Source: Flavobacteriales bacterium UBA958 (GTDB taxonomy: Bacteria; Bacteroidota; Bacteroidia; Flavobacteriales_D; Crocinitomicaceae). Taken from it: DNA of 7,204 bases. Location of the stretch: contig DBCM01000102.1 of assembly GCA_002293045.1 (NCBI GenBank), positions 1 through 7,204 on the forward strand, written 5' to 3'. The notes beneath the pieces were generated by a model. The model was not told the DNA's origin. It was given only the letters and a program-made list of their open reading frames with translations, and searched no databases. Below are positions 5,688 through 7,204 of this stretch, in pieces. Numbering within the stretch: the first letter of the stretch is position 1; the number at the start of each line of letters is the position of its first letter. The translations under genes were made by a program, and so were the position numbers.

Positions 5688-6530
5688 TTAAAGTTGTCCC
5701 AAGGAGTGAAACTTACCCTCCTTGTATATTTTAATTTTCTTTAAAATTCCATCGGCGTTGTACACGTAGACTTTTCCATCATAGAGTTGTCCTGATTTAA
5801 AATTACCGTCCAACCAAATTTCATCGTTTTCATTATATACTTTGTTGTATCCTTCTGAAAAGAAGGTAACGCCTTTCGTAATTGGATTCGTTACTACGGG
5901 TGGGGGTTCGTTTGATTCGGTTTCAGTATGTGCCTCGGGTTGTTTTACTGCTTGTTTCTTAACGGTTTCTGTTACTTTACCCCCACTAAATTTACAAGAC
6001 AAGCGTACAGATCCGTCCTCATTATATTGCGTATACACGCCTTCCACTTTTCCTTTTTTTAGCCCATATGAAGCCTCCAATTGCCCGTTGCTGAAATAAT
6101 GCATTACAGTGCCTGTTTCTTTTCCTGAATCGTCAAAGGTGGCCTGATAAGCGACTTTTCCATTTTCATGGTAACGAATTAACTCACCGGAATAAGTGTT
6201 ATCCCCAAAGCTGCCTTTTTCCTTTACTTTTCCATTTGAAAAATAGCGTGTATACTTACCATTCGGTCTATTATTTACATAGTTTCCTTTAAGCTTTACG
6301 GTTTTACCGTCTTTATTGTACTTAATCCAAACCCCAGTTTTACGCCCGTGATGGTACGTTCCTTCTTCGATGATGGCAGTGGATGCATAGCCAGATTTTG
6401 GACGGTCTGCTCCCTTAACCACCCATTTACCGTGTTTTTTACCGTCCTCATCTCGTAGGTTTTGAGCGCTAACATCCGTTGTAAACACAGCAAAGCAGGC
6501 AACAAGAAACATGAAAAACCGAACCTTCAT
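5688..6530 (-). CDS. Exported MORN-repeat protein (YwqK-family-like)
   Basis: The 280-residue product has a signal peptide (1-22, DVSA before QNLRDEDG) and at least five MORN_2-type repeats of 23-24 residues at about 55-173, each built on G(x)Y/F...G.W...Y..NGK (for example NRPNGKYTRYFSNGK). A partial sixth repeat follows, then a charged, Pro-rich linker (about 186-218) and a final MORN-like pair at 224-274 (NENDEIWLDGNFKSG, YNADGILKKIKIYKEGK). Databases often call such proteins YwqK-family antitoxin, but nothing here supports a toxin-antitoxin role: the protein is exported and no small partner gene is adjacent. I infer a periplasmic or envelope protein; the biochemical role is unknown. It is the first gene of the run toward fabD and has its own likely promoter. 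A Cys at residue 12 (LVAC) faintly resembles a lipobox but lies too early and is followed by hydrophobic residues. Confidence 0.87.
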   Translation of the reverse strand: MKVRFFMFLVACFAVFTTDVSAQNLRDEDGKKHGKWVVKGADRPKSGYASTAIIEEGTYHHGRKTGVWIKYNKDGKTVKLKGNYVNNRPNGKYTRYFSNGKVKEKGSFGDNTYSGELIRYHENGKVAYQATFDDSGKETGTVMHYFSNGQLEASYGLKKGKVEGVYTQYNEDGSVRLSCKFSGGKVTETVKKQAVKQPEAHTETESNEPPPVVTNPITKGVTFFSEGYNKVYNENDEIWLDGNFKSGQLYDGKVYVYNADGILKKIKIYKEGKFHSLGQL

Positions 6531-6538
6531 AGCAGTTG

Positions 6539-6567
6539 TAAAATTAAATTAAATTGTGAATAACAAA
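6539..6567 (-). promoter_or_regulatory. Candidate promoter of the MORN-repeat gene / fabD unit
   Basis: On the minus strand TTTG (complement of 6564-6567) is followed after 17 bases by TAATTTTA (complement of 6539-6546), seven of eight matches to TAnnTTTG. The -7 element ends eight bases before the ATG, giving a very short leader. The spacer and -7 site contain three perfect tandem AAATT pentamers (6541-6555). Confidence 0.5.
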
Positions 6568-6601
6568 CCGAAACAGATGGATATTGACCCAAATTTGTTG
6601 T

Positions 6602-6609
6602 TAATTTTG
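6602..6609 (+). promoter_or_regulatory. Candidate -7 element for the flavin reductase gene
   Basis: TAATTTTG is an exact match to the TAnnTTTG consensus, six bases before the ATG at 6616. The nearest TTG (6584-6586) is only 15 bases upstream, shorter than usual, so the -33 half is weak. The site lies inside the optional upstream extension of the reading frame, which favours the internal ATG as the true start. Confidence 0.45.
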
Positions 6610-6615
6610 TTTTTC

Positions 6616-7204
6616 ATGTTAAGCATTTCTCCGTCTGATATTACGGTGCAGAAACTGCATCACTACCTGCTTGGAGCGGTGGGCCCAAGGCCTATTGCAT
6701 TGGCATCCACCATCGACAACCATGGCAACAAGAACCTGGCTCCTTTTAGTTTCTTTAATGTGTTCAGTGCGAATCCCCCGATTTTGATTTTTTCACCTGC
6801 TCGTTCGGGAAGAACAAATTCGGTAAAGGACACCTATACCAATGCAAAAGCACACCCAGAAGTAGTCATCAATGTTGTTACTTACGATATGGTGGAGCAG
6901 GTGAGTTTAGCCAGTTCGCCTTATGCTCATGGGATTAGTGAATTCGAAAAGGCTGGCCTTACACCGCTTGCCTCTGAATTGGTAAAACCGTTTCGGGTGA
7001 AAGAATCTCCAGTTCAATTTGAATGTAAAGTCAACGAAATTATTGAATTAGGTTCCGAGGGTGGCGCCGGGAATTTAATCATTTGTGAGGTGGTCAGAAT
7101 GCACATTGATGAAGGCATATTGGATGCCCATCAACAAATAGATGCCCTCAAAATAGACTTGGTTTCCCGCATGGGAGGAGATTGGTATTGTCGTGCCGAT
7201 GCCA
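6616..7204 (+). CDS. Flavin reductase-like (FMN-binding split barrel) protein, 3' end cut by window
   Basis: The first 196 codons are present and the frame is open to the right edge. The protein reads MLSISPSDIT..., with the flavin-binding landmarks GPRPIALAS (23-31), NLAPFSFFNVFS (40-51) and PPILIFSP (54-61). Later come VVINVV, FRVKESPVQFECKV and EGGAGNLIICEVV (148-160). This matches the flavin reductase-like/DIM6-NTAB family, which binds FMN and usually reduces or uses flavin with NAD(P)H; the actual substrate cannot be told from sequence. No signal peptide is present if translation starts at 6616, so it is cytoplasmic. An in-frame ATG at 6577 would add 13 residues (MDIDPNLLLILFF), but that stretch contains the -7-like element and family members begin near the later Met. 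The rest of the gene lies beyond the window. Confidence 0.9.
   Translation, partial: MLSISPSDITVQKLHHYLLGAVGPRPIALASTIDNHGNKNLAPFSFFNVFSANPPILIFSPARSGRTNSVKDTYTNAKAHPEVVINVVTYDMVEQVSLASSPYAHGISEFEKAGLTPLASELVKPFRVKESPVQFECKVNEIIELGSEGGAGNLIICEVVRMHIDEGILDAHQQIDALKIDLVSRMGGDWYCRADA

Noticed and set aside
6494..6505. Lipobox LVAC at residues 9-12 of the MORN protein
   Set aside because: The hydrophobic stretch before the Cys is too short, the residues after it are hydrophobic rather than Ser/Asp/Gly linker, and a better signal peptidase I site (A|QN) lies at residue 22.
5688..6530. Toxin-antitoxin module based on the YwqK-like similarity
   Set aside because: The protein is exported and repeat-built, and no small toxin-like gene adjoins it; the neighbours are fabD and a divergent flavin reductase.

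Overview
The window reads as chromosomal DNA of a Bacteroidota bacterium, most likely a Flavobacteriales-type marine or freshwater lineage. The evidence is a type IX secretion (T9SS) type B cargo protein beside a PorP/SprF partner, a TonB-plug/carboxypeptidase-regulatory protein, TAnnTTTG-like promoter elements, absence of clear Shine-Dalgarno sequences, moderate-to-low GC, and exported proteins whose predicted mature N-terminus is Gln. I see no tRNA, rRNA, CRISPR array, insertion sequence or phage gene.

Layout. (i) 51-3175, minus strand: a two-gene unit coding for a 692-residue repeat-rich secreted protein with a gliding-motility/T9SS type B C-terminal domain, then a 349-residue PorP/SprF-family outer-membrane protein; the two overlap by four bases (ATGA). 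A possible weak terminator hairpin follows at 19-39. (ii) 3176-3320: a 145-bp divergent promoter region. (iii) 3321-4049, plus strand: truA, tRNA pseudouridine synthase. (iv) 4046-6530, minus strand: a three-gene cluster read right to left: an exported MORN-repeat (YwqK-like) protein, fabD (malonyl-CoA:ACP transacylase), and a small exported protein with a carboxypeptidase-regulatory-like domain plus a TonB-receptor plug domain but no beta-barrel. truA and the plug gene converge and share the four bases TTAA as antiparallel stop codons. (v) 6531-6615: a short divergent promoter region. (vi) 6616 to the right edge, plus strand: the first 196 codons of a flavin reductase-like (FMN-binding split barrel) protein, cut by the window end.

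How the genes work together. The clearest functional unit is the secreted repeat protein with its PorP/SprF partner: in characterised T9SS, type B cargo depends on a cognate SprF-like protein. fabD (fatty-acid initiation) and truA (tRNA modification) are housekeeping genes. The plug-only protein and the MORN protein are envelope proteins of unknown job flanking fabD. No gap between genes exceeds 150 bases. I do not see a clearly undescribed multi-gene system; the least ordinary items are the barrel-less plug protein with a perfect dyad at its start codon, and the two-level internal duplication in the T9SS cargo gene.
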